Assembly: GCF_029714305.1 (NCBI RefSeq)
Contig: NZ_CP121647.1
Coordinates: forward strand, 1,942,501-2,006,500
Source: Bradyrhizobium sp. CB3481
GTDB taxonomy: Bacteria; Pseudomonadota; Alphaproteobacteria; Rhizobiales; Xanthobacteraceae
Direction: 5' to 3'
Length of the DNA: 64,000 bases
Position 1 is the stretch's first letter; each line of letters begins with the position of its first letter. Positions 24,498-33,134 of the stretch are shown one piece after another. A program made the translations under genes and the position numbers. The notes beneath the pieces were generated by a model that did no database searches, was not told the DNA's origin, and saw nothing but the letters and a program-made list of their open reading frames with translations.

Positions 24498-25378
24498 ACG
24501 CCACCGCCTATAATTTTGCTTATCTCGACGAGCAGACCAAGCGGATGATCCGGCGCGCGATCCTGAAGGCGATCGCCATCCCCGGCTACCAGGTGCCGTT
24601 CGCCAGCCGCGAGATGCCAATGCCCTATGGCTGGGGTACCGGCGGCGTGCAGGTGACCGCGGCGATCCTGGGTCCCGACGATGTGCTGAAGGTGATCGAC
24701 CAGGGTTCGGACGATACCACCAATGCGATTTCGATCCGGAAGTTCTTCGCGAGGACCGCAGGTGTTGCGACGACGACGTCCACCGTGGAAGCCAGCGTGA
24801 TCCAGACCCGGCACCGCATTCCCGAGGCGCCGCTGCATGCGGGGCAGGTGCTGGTCTATCAGGTGCCGATCCCCGAGCCGCTGCGTTTCCTGGAGCCGCG
24901 CGAGACCGAGACGCGCCGCATGCACGCGCTCGCCGAATATGGGCTCATGCACGTCAAACTCTATGAGGATATCGCGCGCTTCGGCCACATCGCGACCTCC
25001 TACGCTTATCCGGTGAAGGTGAATGCGCGTTACGTGATGGATCCATCACCGACGCCGAAATTCGACAATCCTAAGATGGACGATTGCCCGGCACTGCAAT
25101 TGTTCGGTGCCGGCCGCGAGAAACGCATCTATGCCATCCCGCCGCATACCAAGGTGGTGTCGCTGGACTTCGAGGACCATCCGTTCTCGCGGTACCGCTT
25201 CGACGCGCCCTGTGCGCTGTGCGGCGCCGACGATTCCTATCTCGACGAGATCGTCACCGACGACAAGGGCAGCCGGATGTATGTCTGCTCGGACACCGAC
25301 TATTGCGAAGGCCGGCAGGCCGCGGGCCATCGCGGCACCGAGAGCGCCGCGCCTCACAAGGAGACGGTGCATGGTTGA
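24494..25378 (+). CDS. phnJ: C-P lyase core enzyme PhnJ
   Basis: A 294-residue radical SAM-type enzyme that breaks the carbon-phosphorus bond. The iron-sulfur cysteines are at 240, 243, 265 and 271 (CALC, then VCSDTDYC), one less than the E. coli numbering of 241, 244, 266 and 272. The glycyl-radical position corresponds to G31 in AIPGYQVPF. The start is a GTG overlapping the phnI stop, giving the family N-terminus NATAYNFAYLDEQTKRMIRR. The frame is open further upstream, but that is inside phnI. It overlaps phnK by 8 bp. Confidence 0.96.
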   Translation: MNATAYNFAYLDEQTKRMIRRAILKAIAIPGYQVPFASREMPMPYGWGTGGVQVTAAILGPDDVLKVIDQGSDDTTNAISIRKFFARTAGVATTTSTVEASVIQTRHRIPEAPLHAGQVLVYQVPIPEPLRFLEPRETETRRMHALAEYGLMHVKLYEDIARFGHIATSYAYPVKVNARYVMDPSPTPKFDNPKMDDCPALQLFGAGREKRIYAIPPHTKVVSLDFEDHPFSRYRFDAPCALCGADDSYLDEIVTDDKGSRMYVCSDTDYCEGRQAAGHRGTESAAPHKETVHG

Positions 25379-26165
25379 GCCGTTGACTGAGAATGACGAG
25401 CCGCTGCTGGTCGCCGAAAACCTGGGCAAGAATTATGGCCGGCTGACCGCGTGCCGCAACGTCTCGTTTGAGCTTTATCCTGGCGAGGTGTTGGCGGTCG
25501 TCGGCGAATCCGGCTCCGGCAAGTCGACGCTGCTGCAGCTGCTTTCGGCGCAACTCGCGCCAAGCGCCGGCCGCGTCTCCTATCGCATGCGCGATGGCGT
25601 GCGGCGCGATCTCGCATCCCTCGGCGAAGCTGAGCGGCGCTTTCTGTTTCGCACCGACTGGGGTTTTGTGCATCAGGATCCGGCGCAGGGCCTGCGCATG
25701 GCGGTCTCCGCCGGCGCCAATGTCGGCGAACGGTTGATGGCGGTCGGCTGGAACCACTATGGTCGGATCCGCGAGGCCGCCTCCAACTGGCTCGAACGGG
25801 TGGAGATCGAGACATCCCGCATCGACGATGCGCCGCGCACTTATTCCGGCGGCATGCGTCAGCGCCTGCAGATCGCGCGCAACCTCGTCACCGAGCCACG
25901 GCTGGTCTTCATGGATGAACCGACCGGCGGGCTCGATGTCTCGGTGCAGGCGCGTTTGCTTGATCTCCTGCGTACCCTCGTCAGCGAACTCGGCCTTGCA
26001 GCCATCATCGTCACCCACGACCTCGCGGTGGCGCGCCTGTTGTCGCACCGCGTCATGGTCATGAAAGGCGGCCAGGTGATCGAGACCGGCCTGACCGACC
26101 AGGTGCTGGACGATCCGCGCGAGCCGTATACGCAACTGCTCGTCTCCTCGATTCTGCCGCCATGA
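25371..26165 (+). CDS. phnK: C-P lyase ABC-type subunit PhnK
   Basis: A 264-residue ABC ATPase that binds the core complex instead of a membrane permease. Seen are Walker A GESGSGKST (about residue 44), the DWGFVHQDPAQGLRM Q-loop region, the signature YSGGMRQR and Walker B LVFMDEPTGGLD. PhnK docks on PhnJ and is needed for pathway turnover. The ATG at 25371 lies inside phnJ (8-bp overlap), and the stop overlaps phnL (ATGA). Confidence 0.95.
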   Translation: MVEPLTENDEPLLVAENLGKNYGRLTACRNVSFELYPGEVLAVVGESGSGKSTLLQLLSAQLAPSAGRVSYRMRDGVRRDLASLGEAERRFLFRTDWGFVHQDPAQGLRMAVSAGANVGERLMAVGWNHYGRIREAASNWLERVEIETSRIDDAPRTYSGGMRQRLQIARNLVTEPRLVFMDEPTGGLDVSVQARLLDLLRTLVSELGLAAIIVTHDLAVARLLSHRVMVMKGGQVIETGLTDQVLDDPREPYTQLLVSSILPP

Positions 26166-26872
26166 GTATTCCGATGACCGCGATGATCGAACTCAGCGAC
26201 GCCCAAAAGACCTTCACCATGCATCTGCAGGGCGGCGTCGAGCTGCCCGTGGTGCGCGGCGTGTCCTTTCATGTCGATGCCGGCGAATGCGTCGTCCTGG
26301 CCGGGCCATCCGGTGCGGGGAAGTCGTCGATCCTGAAGATGATCTACGGCAATTATCGCTGCGACGCCGGCCGCATCGGCATCCATCACCAGGGCGCCGT
26401 GATCGACCTTGCAAGGGCCGAGCCGCGACAGGTGCTCGGCATCAGACGCTCCACCATCGGCTATGTCAGTCAGTTCCTGCGCGCGGTGCCGCGGGTGGCG
26501 GCGCTCGACGTCGTCGCCGAACCGCTGGTCGCGAAGGGCGTGACCCGCGAAGAAGCCCGTGAGCGCGCCGGCTGCCTGCTGCGCCGTCTCAACATCCCGG
26601 AGCGGCTGTGGCGGCTGCCGCCCTCGACCTTCTCCGGCGGCGAGCAGCAACGCGTCAACATCGCCCACGGCTTTGTCTCGGAATATCCGATCTTGCTGCT
26701 GGACGAACCGACCGCTTCGCTCGATGCGGCCAACCGTGCGGTCGTCGTCGAGCTGATCGCAGAAAAGAAGCGCAAGGGCGTCGCCATGGTCGCGATCGTC
26801 CATGATGATGAAATCCGGGAGACGATCGCCGACCGCATCGTCGATGTGACGGCTTTTGCCGCGGCGGCATGA
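26162..26872 (+). CDS. phnL: C-P lyase ABC-type subunit PhnL
   Basis: A 236-residue ABC ATPase, partner of PhnK on the core complex. It has Walker A GPSGAGKSS, the signature FSGGEQQR and Walker B LLLDEPTASLD, plus the PhnL-typical VSQFLRAVPRVAALDVVAEPL. It lacks any membrane part. It overlaps phnK by 4 bp and precedes the second phnM by 12 bp, so the run phnG-N is one operon. Confidence 0.95.
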   Translation: MSIPMTAMIELSDAQKTFTMHLQGGVELPVVRGVSFHVDAGECVVLAGPSGAGKSSILKMIYGNYRCDAGRIGIHHQGAVIDLARAEPRQVLGIRRSTIGYVSQFLRAVPRVAALDVVAEPLVAKGVTREEARERAGCLLRRLNIPERLWRLPPSTFSGGEQQRVNIAHGFVSEYPILLLDEPTASLDAANRAVVVELIAEKKRKGVAMVAIVHDDEIRETIADRIVDVTAFAAAA

Positions 26873-26884
26873 GGGAAGACTGAG

Positions 26885-28042
26885 ATGACTTCGACGAAGT
26901 CCGAAACCGTTCTTGGCAATGCCCGCCTCGTGCTCGCCGACCGCGTTATCGAGCACGGCTGGATCGCTTTCGCCGGCGGCCGCATCGCTGAATTCGGCGA
27001 AGGCAAGGCGCCCGCCGGCAGCGAAGACGCCAAGGGCGATCTTGTCATGCCCGGCTTGATCGAGCTGCACACCGATCATCTCGAAGCGCATTACGTGCCT
27101 CGGCCAAAGGTGTTCTGGGACGCAACTGCTGCCGTCGTCTCCTATGACGGCCAACTCGCCACCTGCGGCATCACCACGGTGCTGGATTCGCTGCGCGTCT
27201 GGCGCGAGGATGGCGCCGAGGATGTCGACGGGCGCGCCGGCATTCTGGCTGCGGCGATTACCTCCGCCCGCGAGGCCGACCTCCTGCGTGCCGATCACTT
27301 CCTGCATCTGCGCTGCGAAGTCCCGATGCCCGATGTGGTCGAAGAGGCCAAGGAACTGATCGATCGGCCCGACGTGCGGCTGATGTCGCTGATGGACCAT
27401 ACGCCGGGCCAGCGCCAGTTTCGCGACGAAGTGAAGTTGCGCGACTATTATCGCGGCAAGGGTGGCGGCATGACGGACGCCGAACTCGACGTGTTGTTCG
27501 CGCGGCGTTTTGCTTATCAGAAGGCCTATGCCGAAATCAACATGCACGCGATCGTCGCGCTGGCGCATGAGTACAAGATACCGCTCGCCAGCCATGACGA
27601 CACTACGCAGGAGAATGTCGCCGATGCGGTCCGCGATCGCGTCGCGGTCGCGGAATTTCCGACCACCAAGGAAGCCGCGCGCGGCCTGCACGAGGCCGGC
27701 ATCGGGATTTTGATGGGCGCGCCGAACGTGGTGCGCGGCGGCTCCCATTCCGGCAACATCGCGGCGATCGACCTCGCCCGCGAAGGTCTCCTGGACATCC
27801 TGTCGTCGGATTATATTCCCTCAAGCCTGCTGATGGCGGCGCTGCAATTGCCGCGCGATGTGCCGGCGATTGATCTCGCCTCCGCCGTGCGCACGGTAAC
27901 CAAGACGCCGGCCGAGGCCGTGGGTCTTGCGGACCGTGGCGAGATTGCCGTGGGCCGGCGCGCGGATATTATCCGCGTCCATGTCGGGCGCGGCATTCCG
28001 GTCGTCCGGAGTGTCTGGCGGGAAGGGCAGCGGGTGGCATGA
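26885..28042 (+). CDS. phnM: PhnM, ribose 1-methylphosphonate 5-triphosphate diphosphatase (paralogue 2)
   Basis: A 385-residue amidohydrolase with the classic PhnM motifs LIELHTDHLE (about residue 57), MDHTPGQRQFRD, ASHDDTT, MGAPNVVRGGSHSGN and LSSDYIPSSLL. It removes diphosphate from the triphosphate made by PhnGHIL so that PhnJ can act. The position in the operon and the motifs make this the main pathway enzyme; the copy at 16389 is more divergent. It overlaps phnN by 4 bp (ATGA). Confidence 0.95.
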   Translation: MTSTKSETVLGNARLVLADRVIEHGWIAFAGGRIAEFGEGKAPAGSEDAKGDLVMPGLIELHTDHLEAHYVPRPKVFWDATAAVVSYDGQLATCGITTVLDSLRVWREDGAEDVDGRAGILAAAITSAREADLLRADHFLHLRCEVPMPDVVEEAKELIDRPDVRLMSLMDHTPGQRQFRDEVKLRDYYRGKGGGMTDAELDVLFARRFAYQKAYAEINMHAIVALAHEYKIPLASHDDTTQENVADAVRDRVAVAEFPTTKEAARGLHEAGIGILMGAPNVVRGGSHSGNIAAIDLAREGLLDILSSDYIPSSLLMAALQLPRDVPAIDLASAVRTVTKTPAEAVGLADRGEIAVGRRADIIRVHVGRGIPVVRSVWREGQRVA

Positions 28043-28620
28043 GCGAGGCGCTGACGATACCGCAGACGAATACGGGCGCGATAGGGCCGGGAAAGCTCGT
28101 GCTGGTGGTGGGACCGAGCGGCGCCGGCAAGGATACCTTGCTGGGCCTTGCGCAGGCGGCCTCGGCCGACGATCCGAAAATCGTATTCGTTCGGCGCGTG
28201 GTGACGCGGGAAGCCTCGATCGCGGAAGATAACGAGCAGATCAGTCTGGAAGATTTTCGCAACGCGCAGGCGCGGGGCGACTTTGCGGTTCATTGGGAGG
28301 CGCACGGCCACGCCTATGGGCTGCCGCGCAGCATTGAGGATGACATCCGCGCCGGCCGCACCGTGGTCGCCAACGTTTCGCGCACGGTAATACGGGCGCT
28401 GCGCCACGCCTATGCCAACGTCGTGGTGATTTCGATCACGGCGCCGGCGGAGGTGCTTGCCGAGCGGCTTGCCATGCGCAAGCGCGGCAGCGACGGCAAC
28501 ATCGCGCAGCGGCTCGCGCGAACGGTCGAGGACGCCGAACCTGACGCCACCATCGTCAACGTGTCGAGCGCGGAATATCACGCCCGCCAGTTGCTGCGCA
28601 TCATCGGCGGCGCTGCGTGA
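28039..28620 (+). CDS. phnN: Ribose 1,5-bisphosphate phosphokinase PhnN
   Basis: A 193-residue kinase related to guanylate kinase. The P-loop is GPSGAGKDTL (about residue 25). RRVVTREAS and the HWEAHGHAYGLP segment are characteristic of PhnN. It makes PRPP from ribose 1,5-bisphosphate and so closes the ribose part of the pathway. No phnP or phnO gene is seen in the window; the DUF1045 protein at 15669 might replace the PhnP step, which is inference only. Confidence 0.94.
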   Translation: MSEALTIPQTNTGAIGPGKLVLVVGPSGAGKDTLLGLAQAASADDPKIVFVRRVVTREASIAEDNEQISLEDFRNAQARGDFAVHWEAHGHAYGLPRSIEDDIRAGRTVVANVSRTVIRALRHAYANVVVISITAPAEVLAERLAMRKRGSDGNIAQRLARTVEDAEPDATIVNVSSAEYHARQLLRIIGGAA

Positions 28621-28644
28621 AATGGGAAGGACAGGAGCAGAACA

Positions 28645-29256
28645 ATGACGGTGATCTCGACGATCGATCAGCTCGAAGCAATCTATGGCTTTCCGAATGA
28701 CGCTTCGACGCTGAAGGTCGCCGACCGCGTTACGCCGCCCTACCGCGTGCTGATCGAGAAATCACCGTTTGCGGCCTTGGCGACCTGCGGGCCGGAAGGA
28801 TTGGATTGCTCGCCGCGCGGCGACCTTGCGGGTTTCGTGCGTATCCATGACGAAACGACGTTGATGATGCCGGACCGCCGCGGCAACAACCGCGTCGATT
28901 CCTTGCGCAACATCGTGCGCGATCCCCGCGTGGCGCTGTTGTTCCTGATTCCAGGCTCCGGCACCACGCTGCGCGTCAATGGCCGCGCTCATCTCTCTGC
29001 CGATCCCGACCTGCTCGCCTCCTTCATGATGGAAGGCAAGGCGCCGCGCACGGTCATCGTGATGAAGATTGAGGAATTGTACTTCCAGTGCGCCCGCGCC
29101 ATTGTGCGGTCCGATCTTTGGAATCCCGACAAGCGGGTCGATCCCAGGAAGCTGCCGACGCCGGGCGAGATTCTCGCAGGCATGAGCGACAACAAGGTCG
29201 GCGGCGAGAAATACGACAAGGAATGGCCGAAGCGGGCGGCGCAGACGCTTTGGTGA
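28645..29256 (+). CDS. FMN-dependent PPOX-type flavoprotein (pyridoxamine 5'-phosphate oxidase family)
   Basis: A 203-residue split-barrel protein of the pyridoxamine-phosphate-oxidase-like (MSMEG_1061) group. It has FAALATCGPEGLDCSPRGD, PDRRGNNRVDSLRNI and a C-terminal PTPGEILAGMS region, all common in this group. The substrate is unknown; members reduce or bind varied compounds with FMN or F420. It follows phnN by 24 bp on the same strand, with AGGACAGGAG upstream, so it may be the last gene of the phn operon. It ends before the hairpin at 29291. Confidence 0.85.
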   Translation: MTVISTIDQLEAIYGFPNDASTLKVADRVTPPYRVLIEKSPFAALATCGPEGLDCSPRGDLAGFVRIHDETTLMMPDRRGNNRVDSLRNIVRDPRVALLFLIPGSGTTLRVNGRAHLSADPDLLASFMMEGKAPRTVIVMKIEELYFQCARAIVRSDLWNPDKRVDPRKLPTPGEILAGMSDNKVGGEKYDKEWPKRAAQTLW

Positions 29257-29290
29257 TGATGCGCGCTGTCAGTTCATTCCCGCCACATCT

Positions 29291-29321
29291 CCTGTAAGGC
29301 CGCACGTTGCGGCGTTACAGG
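29291..29321. terminator. Terminator-like hairpin at a convergent gene end
   Basis: A 31-bp near-perfect inverted repeat: CCTGTAA-G-GCCGC, a 5-nt loop, GCGGC-G-TTACAGG with one G-G mismatch. It lies between the convergent PPOX and DUF892 genes and can stop transcription from either side. It has no clear T tract. Confidence 0.7.
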
Positions 29322-29371
29322 AGGCATGGCAATCGTGCGCTGCCTGCTGGAGCAACGACATCAGGCGGAGG

Positions 29372-29923
29372 TCAGGCGTATTCTTCTTCCTCGGCTTCGA
29401 GGTTGGCTACCGAAGTCGCAAGCTCGGTCAGGGTATGGTCGGTTGCTTCCTCCTCATCCAGTGTCTGCTGGAGCAGATTTGCAGCGTCTGACAATCCCAT
29501 TTGCTCGGCCCAGGTGCGAAGGGTGCCGTAGCGCGAGATTTCATAGTGCTCGACCGCCTGCGCGGCGGCGACAAGGCCGGCGTCCAGCGCGGGCATCCCG
29601 CGAAACTCCTTCATGATTTCTGCGCCCTCGTCGGCAATGCCGTTGATCGCGTCACACGTCTTTCCACGCGCGGGCTTTCCGATCATGCGGAAAACCTGAT
29701 CAAGCCGTTTGACCTGCCCCTGAGTCTCCTTGAGGTGCTTGTTGAAGGCCGCAGCGAGCTCTTTCGATTGCGCGGCTTTCGCCATCTTCGGCAAAGTCTT
29801 GATGATCTTGTTTTCGGCAAAGTAGATGTCCTTCAGCGTCTCGTGAAAGAGGTCGCTTAGCCTCTTCTGTTGTCGGCTGCTGCGACGCGCCGTTGATTGC
29901 TTTTTCTTCGCTCGTTTTGCCAT
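29372..29923 (-). CDS. DUF892 (YciE/YciF-like) ferritin-like protein
   Basis: A 183-residue protein with a basic N-terminal tail (AKRAKKKQSTARRSSRQQKR) and a DUF892 four-helix bundle: LFHETLKDIYFAENKIIK, then VKRLDQVFRMIG and a C-terminal AVEHYEISRYGTLRTWAE helix with the metal-type His and Glu residues. The family resembles rubrerythrins and is linked to stress in enterobacteria. The basic tail could bind nucleic acid. The ATG at 29923 has AGGAG 5 nt upstream; the frame is open further up, without family features. Confidence 0.88.
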   Translation of the reverse strand: MAKRAKKKQSTARRSSRQQKRLSDLFHETLKDIYFAENKIIKTLPKMAKAAQSKELAAAFNKHLKETQGQVKRLDQVFRMIGKPARGKTCDAINGIADEGAEIMKEFRGMPALDAGLVAAAQAVEHYEISRYGTLRTWAEQMGLSDAANLLQQTLDEEEATDHTLTELATSVANLEAEEEEYA

Positions 29924-30319
29924 GAGTTCTCCTGTGAGCCCCGTTTGGAAGGTGTATGCCCGGGGTTCAATGTTGCCTGCTGCTGAAGGTTCCAATCTGG
30001 CGCATCGCGGCGGACGAGCCGAGGTGTCGGCGTTCGGCGCAGCCGCCCGAGCCTGAGGAACCTCCGGCCGGGTCTGAGGTTGGCTGCCCATGGCCGATGC
30101 GGATGTACCATCGGCACCTTAGCGCCGCTGCCCAGGCTTCTCCTGGCCTTGGAGCGGCGCTTTCTTGCGTCTGGGAGGAGGAGGAACCCCTGGCGAAGGC
30201 TTCGCCGGGCGCCAGAGCTTTTCACCGCTGGACCGCGCTCTCCACCGGTTGCCATCCCGGCTCCGGCGTGGTGTACGGTAATTTCAGGCCGTTCGGGTCC
30301 GAGCTTTCACACCGCCTGC
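29924..30319. other. Intergenic region with a long hairpin
   Basis: No convincing gene in 396 bp between divergent genes. It holds an inverted repeat AGCGCCGCT (30121-30129) / AGCGGCGCT (30153-30161) with an inner CCAGG/CCTGG stem, followed by TTTCTTG, so a structured RNA or a terminator is possible. Confidence 0.5.
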
Positions 30320-31105
30320 ATGGAGAAAAATCCCGCCGTGGCATTCGAATTGTTCAACCTCGCCGGCAAACGGGCGCTCGTCACAGGATCGTCTCAGGGG
30401 ATCGGCCTTGCCATTGCGCGAGGGCTTGCCGAGCACGGTGCCGCCGTGGTCTTGAATGGACGCGAGCAGAGCAAGCTTGACGCTGCCGCTGCGAGCCTGG
30501 CTGCAGCTGGGCACACGGTTGCGGTCGCCGGTTTCGACGTCACAGCGGCGGAGGACGTTCGCCAAGGCGTCGCCGCGATCGAGCGCACGGTCGGCGCGAT
30601 CGATATTCTCGTCAACAACGCCGGCATGCAGTTTCGCAGCCCGCTGGAGGATTTTCCTGCCGAGAAGTGGGAGCAGTTGCTCCGGACCAATGTGTCGAGC
30701 GCCTTCTATGTCGGCCAGGCCGTCGCGAGGCACATGATCCCGCGCGGCAAGGGCAAGATCATCAACATCGCCTCGGTGCAGAGTGAACTGGCCCGGCCCG
30801 GCATCGCGCCATACACCGCGACCAAGGGAGCGATCAGGAATCTGACCCGCGGCATGTGCACCGACTGGGCCAAGCATGGCCTGCAGGTCAACGCGATCGC
30901 CCCCGGCTATTTCAAGACGCCCCTGAACCAGGCGCTGGTTGACGATGCGACGTTCTCGGCGTGGCTGGAAAAGCGAACGCCTGCCGGCCGCTGGGGCAAT
31001 GTGGACGAGCTGATTGGCGCCGCCGTCTTTCTGTCGGGCAACGCTTCATCCTTTGTCAACGGACATACGCTGTATGTCGACGGCGGCATCACGACCAGCC
31101 TGTAG
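30320..31105 (+). CDS. Short-chain dehydrogenase/reductase (gluconate 5-dehydrogenase-like)
   Basis: A 261-residue classical SDR. It has the cofactor motif TGSSQGIG (about residues 21-28), NNAG, the active-site serine and YTATK (Tyr-x-x-x-Lys) and the C-terminal YVDGG. The LFNLAGKRALVTGSSQGIG start and the NAIAPGYFKTPLN segment are typical of IdnO/gluconate 5-dehydrogenases, which interconvert 5-ketogluconate and gluconate with NADP(H); other sugar acids or alcohols are possible. ATG 30320 is used; GTG 30338 is an alternative start nearer the family N-terminus. Confidence 0.9.
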   Translation: MEKNPAVAFELFNLAGKRALVTGSSQGIGLAIARGLAEHGAAVVLNGREQSKLDAAAASLAAAGHTVAVAGFDVTAAEDVRQGVAAIERTVGAIDILVNNAGMQFRSPLEDFPAEKWEQLLRTNVSSAFYVGQAVARHMIPRGKGKIINIASVQSELARPGIAPYTATKGAIRNLTRGMCTDWAKHGLQVNAIAPGYFKTPLNQALVDDATFSAWLEKRTPAGRWGNVDELIGAAVFLSGNASSFVNGHTLYVDGGITTSL

Positions 31106-31372
31106 TTGCGCGCGATGCCTCACTGTGGCTGGGGCATTCGCCGAACATTTCCTCGTCACCCTTGATGTCCGGAAATATTCAAACCACCGCTAACGTGCGC
31201 TGTCGTACGTGAGCGCCATCGGACGTTCGCATTGACGATCCTCGCCGCACAATCAACTCTTGTTCCTGTTGAGCTTTGTGCGAATAGAGAGCACGTGAGA
31301 TACGTTCGACGAGAGAAAACTAGCGGACAACAAGCCAATCTATCCGCTCCGAAAGCCGCAGAACCGAGCACG

Positions 31373-31570
31373 ATGCCATTCGCCGAGCGGCTCACCTGCA
31401 CGATTGACGACGCATGCGAAGTGACCGGCTTGGGACGCACGAAGCTTTACGAGTTGATAGGAACTGGGCGTATCGTCACGACAACGATCGGACGTCGGCG
31501 ATTGGTAGTGGTGCGCTCACTTCTGGCGCTCCTTGATAAGCGGCTCGGAATTAGCGCGGCAGGTCTGTAG
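31373..31570 (+). CDS. Excisionase-like HTH protein
   Basis: A 65-residue protein with a MerR-like/excisionase helix-turn-helix (HTH_17 style): TIDDACEVTGLGRTKLYELI, then a wing GRRRLVVVRSL. It could be a recombination directionality factor or a plasmid or phage regulator. The frame is open from a TTG at 31232, but ATG 31373 gives the normal short protein. It lies next to degraded mobile-element genes (integrase remnant at 35.8-36.4 kb), which supports a mobile origin. Base composition from here to about 37 kb is lower in GC than the flanks by eye. Confidence 0.65.
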   Translation: MPFAERLTCTIDDACEVTGLGRTKLYELIGTGRIVTTTIGRRRLVVVRSLLALLDKRLGISAAGL

Positions 31571-31581
31571 GTCAAGTAGTC

Positions 31582-31914
31582 ATGGCTAAGGCAAAAGCGT
31601 CCATCGGCGCGCCGACACAGGCGCATGCGATAGCGGAAGCCGTAAGAAATCTTCAGCTTGCAGGAACGCAAGCCTGGGACGAGCTCGATGCGCTGTCCTT
31701 CAACACGCATGTCGAAGCGGTCGAAGTGTTCGAAGATGAGATACGGGTCAATGGGACTCGGTTCGAAGGCCCCATCAACGTGCACGTGACCTTGCGGTAC
31801 CCCGAGAACGTCACTTTGTCTGAGACGTTTCCCGGGTGTTTCGAGGCCAGATGGCAAGACAATGCTCCCTCGATTGATCGGGTATTCGTCGACACGAGTT
31901 CGTTCACTCGCTAG
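31582..31914 (+). CDS. Hypothetical protein
   Basis: A 110-residue acidic soluble protein with no signal peptide. Residues 35-75 alternate in strand-like fashion (VEAVEVFEDEIRVNGTRFEG, VHVTLRYPE), suggesting a small beta domain; the name of the family is not recognised. It begins 12 bp after the HTH gene and is probably cotranscribed, as small cargo genes of mobile elements are. No catalytic motif is visible. Confidence 0.55.
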   Translation: MAKAKASIGAPTQAHAIAEAVRNLQLAGTQAWDELDALSFNTHVEAVEVFEDEIRVNGTRFEGPINVHVTLRYPENVTLSETFPGCFEARWQDNAPSIDRVFVDTSSFTR

Positions 31915-32207
31915 GAGCTCTGGAACGGGAATCCGTCGCCGTTGTCTGGCGTGGACAAGCGGGCACATCGCCGAGGGCTTCGCGTCGGATCCTGCGTGTG
32001 TTTCACTAGCCAGAGCGGTTGCTACATCGGAACGCGGAAATCACGGCCGCTCGGCCGGTGAGGGCAAAGTGGCACAATTTCCGGTTGGTGAGAGCCTTGC
32101 TCTGAACTACGATGCAGGTGGGGGAGGATTTTACGCGGAGATTGACCGGCTGGCGGGCATCGGTGCCCTTCCGCGCGCTCCCGGCCCTTCGGAGGCGAGC
32201 ACGCGCT

Positions 32208-32576
32208 ATGGCGAAGAAGCCGGCGAAAGGGCGGTGCGTTCACTGCCTTAAAAAAGGGGTCGAGCGCAATTGGGATCACGTGTTCCCGAAGTCTTGGTAT
32301 CCCGACACGACCGCCGCGGACTTCGAGAAGTGGCAGATTCCATCCTGCATTGCCTGCAACGACCGTTACGGAAAGCTGGAACGGGATTTGATAGGCCGGT
32401 TGGGGCTGGCGCTAGACGCAAGCAACAGCGCGTCAGCCGGGCTGGCCGATAAGGCATTGCGGGCTATCAACCCGGACGCTGCCAAGAGCGAGGGTGACGC
32501 CGCGGCGCGCGACGCGCGGCAAAAAAGATCCTGCGCGAGATGTAGAAGCGCCTCCAAGGAATGCTGCGCCAGCTAG
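32208..32576 (+). pseudogene. HNH endonuclease remnant with apparent frameshift near its end
   Basis: A 122-residue frame. It has an HNH-like zinc module: CVHCLKKG, NWDHVFPKSW with the catalytic His, and IPSCIACNDRYGKLE supplying a second Cys pair. After residue ~104 the reading turns into a Cys/Arg-rich tail. One base added in the A run at 32521-32526 would instead give KKILREM and a stop at 32544. So either the tail is an artefact of a single-base loss or the end is lost. It runs into the convergent ZIP-like gene for 144 bp, which supports damage. The start at ATG 32208 has GGAGG 12 nt upstream. Confidence 0.55.
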
Positions 32577-33134
32577 GGCAGCGAGACCCGATAAAATGGC
32601 AATCGTCCCCCACATTCCAAATATGTACGCAGCTGAACGTCCAGCGGCGCGCATGCCAATCGCGCTTGAAAGCCCTTCGGGAAAGTTAGAGAGGAAGATG
32701 GCCCCGAGCATCGCTATACTAACACCGCCTCGCCCCAACAGCCCCAAGCCCAGCACGATGCTCTCCGGAATCCCATCAAGCAACGAACCGATTGCGATCG
32801 CCAGGCCGCCTCCTTCCGTCGCGCCGGCCTGCTGGCCACCCGAACGCTTGCGACTGTGGCGACCCCGATGCGAAACAATCCAATCGGCCAAGCTGTAGGT
32901 TGCCGAGCCTCCAATCGCGCCACCCACGATCGGCCAAATGCCGCCCTCTTGGAAGCCATCCTCGAGCAAGTCATAGGCTACCGCGGAAATAAGCACGCCG
33001 CAGCCGAATGACATGACGCCTGCCGTGATCCACCGAGGCATCTTGACGAGAAAGGCAACTGCCGCGCCTAGCACAAGGGAGGAAGCTCCGGTCAGCCCCC
33101 ACAGGCCGGCAGAAGCCCAGATAGGAAGCAACAC
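32433..33134 (-). pseudogene. ZIP-family metal transporter, 3'-truncated
   Basis: A 233-residue frame that starts as a ZIP/ZupT-like zinc permease: 6-7 membrane segments, the SFGCGVLISAVAYDLLEDGF helix, a His/Arg-rich loop (HRGRHSRKR) and the key LLDGIPESIVLGLGL and FLSNFPEGLSSAIG motifs holding metal-ligand Asp, Pro and Glu. After LAGAAFLGGAS (about residue 190) the sequence becomes basic and non-membrane, where the final helices of the family should lie. The 3' end overlaps the HNH remnant on the other strand. Transport activity is doubtful without the last helices. Confidence 0.65.

Noticed and set aside
25859..27748. A 629-codon open frame on the minus strand
   Set aside because: It is antisense to phnK, phnL and phnM, all of which carry clear family motifs. 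The translated sequence is low in hydrophobic order and typical of the shadow of high-GC genes.
31862..32251. A 129-codon frame between the hypothetical gene and the HNH remnant
   Set aside because: No SD, no family signature and uneven codon use; it overlaps the ends of both neighbours.
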